This document shows, one piece after another, positions 63,980 to 64,000 of a stretch of DNA of 64,000 bases. Source of the stretch: Cellulomonas sp. 73-92 (GTDB taxonomy: Bacteria > Actinomycetota > Actinomycetes > Actinomycetales > Cellulomonadaceae); assembly GCF_001898175.1 (NCBI RefSeq), contig NZ_MKTH01000018.1:228847-292846 (forward strand). The letters run 5' to 3'. Each line of letters opens with the position of its first letter. Within the stretch, counting starts at the first letter, position 1. Under the pieces are notes generated by a model. The model was not told the DNA's origin. It made no database searches and worked only from the letters and a program-made list of their open reading frames with translations. The translations under genes were made by a program, and so were the position numbers.

Positions 63980-64000
63980 TGTCCGGCGGCGTCCTACTCT
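63980..64000 (-). rRNA. rrf: 5S ribosomal RNA, 3' end only
   Basis: The last 20 bases of the window, read on the minus strand, are AGAGTAGGACGCCGCCGGAC, the conserved 3' end of actinobacterial 5S rRNA. The rest of the gene, and presumably 23S and 16S, lie beyond the right edge. The hairpin terminator follows 8 bases after it. Confidence 0.88.

Overview
This is a 64 kb stretch of chromosome from a very high-GC actinobacterium. The evidence is strong G/C bias at third codon positions, frequent GTG and TTG starts, many leaderless genes, a GlgE-type alpha-glucan pathway and DUF222/HNH and DUF3516 genes. Gene content fits a Micrococcales-type organism (Cellulomonas/Promicromonospora-like), but no species can be fixed from the sequence alone. 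The window is packed almost wall to wall. No stretch of 300 bases or more lacks a gene, and I see no tRNA, CRISPR array, insertion sequence or prophage.

Layout. (1) 1-12,800: the 5' part of gltX, rnhA, a fumarylacetoacetate-hydrolase-family gene and a methyltransferase, then a DUF3516 helicase, a VIT1/CCC1 iron transporter behind an IdeR-like box, a YbaK deacylase, an aldo/keto reductase, a lipoprotein, a YggS-type PLP protein, a domain-permuted lipoate-protein ligase, a membrane-anchored PknH-sensor-like protein and cimA. (2) 11,167-18,840: a branched-chain amino-acid cluster read leftward, ilvB-ilvN-ilvC-leuB-ilvE-cimA. It has a leader-peptide attenuator before ilvB and a second, different one before cimA. 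(3) 18,921-31,800: ornithine cyclodeaminase diverging from a PutA-type bifunctional proline catabolic enzyme, an ABC exporter, a four-domain pterin-dehydratase/glyoxalase repeat protein, ilvD, an SDR/TetR divergon with two operators, a hydroxyacid dehydrogenase and an acetyltransferase. (4) 31,816-35,122: gatC-gatA-gatB. (5) 35,228-46,321: an SOS-box HNH endonuclease gene, a small conserved protein, a Gfo/Idh oxidoreductase, a tandem GNAT, ligA, a GNAT with an RpoA-CTD-like tail, and an ABC-2 exporter with two permeases. (6) 46,330-52,467: a MetE-like protein, mnmA, cysteine desulfurase, a phosphotransferase, etfA and etfB. (7) 52,537-63,920: glgX, an FAD dehydrogenase, glgE, treS, mak and glgB, meeting the 3' end of a 5S rRNA gene head-on at the right edge across a shared hairpin terminator.

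The leftward genes etfB-etfA ... cysteine desulfurase-mnmA-MetE-like ... ligA ... gatCAB ... ilvBNC ... leuB ... FAH-family ... gltX keep the order found in Mycobacterium tuberculosis (Rv3029c down to Rv2992c). The rest is lineage-specific insertion into that backbone.

Functionally, IlvB/N, IlvC, IlvD and IlvE make valine and isoleucine. CimA supplies a threonine-independent entry to isoleucine. LeuB serves leucine and, in CimA organisms, the citramalate branch. Ocd and PutA form an ornithine to proline to glutamate route. TreS, Mak, GlgE and GlgB turn trehalose into branched alpha-glucan, and GlgX trims it. Cysteine desulfurase and MnmA modify tRNA, and GatCAB and YbaK guard aminoacyl-tRNA identity.

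The best leads are regulatory. They are the two stacked attenuators, the iron box placed in an activating position before the VIT transporter, a near-perfect LexA box spanning the HNH start codon, and a pervasive leaderless-promoter signature that resolves many start codons.
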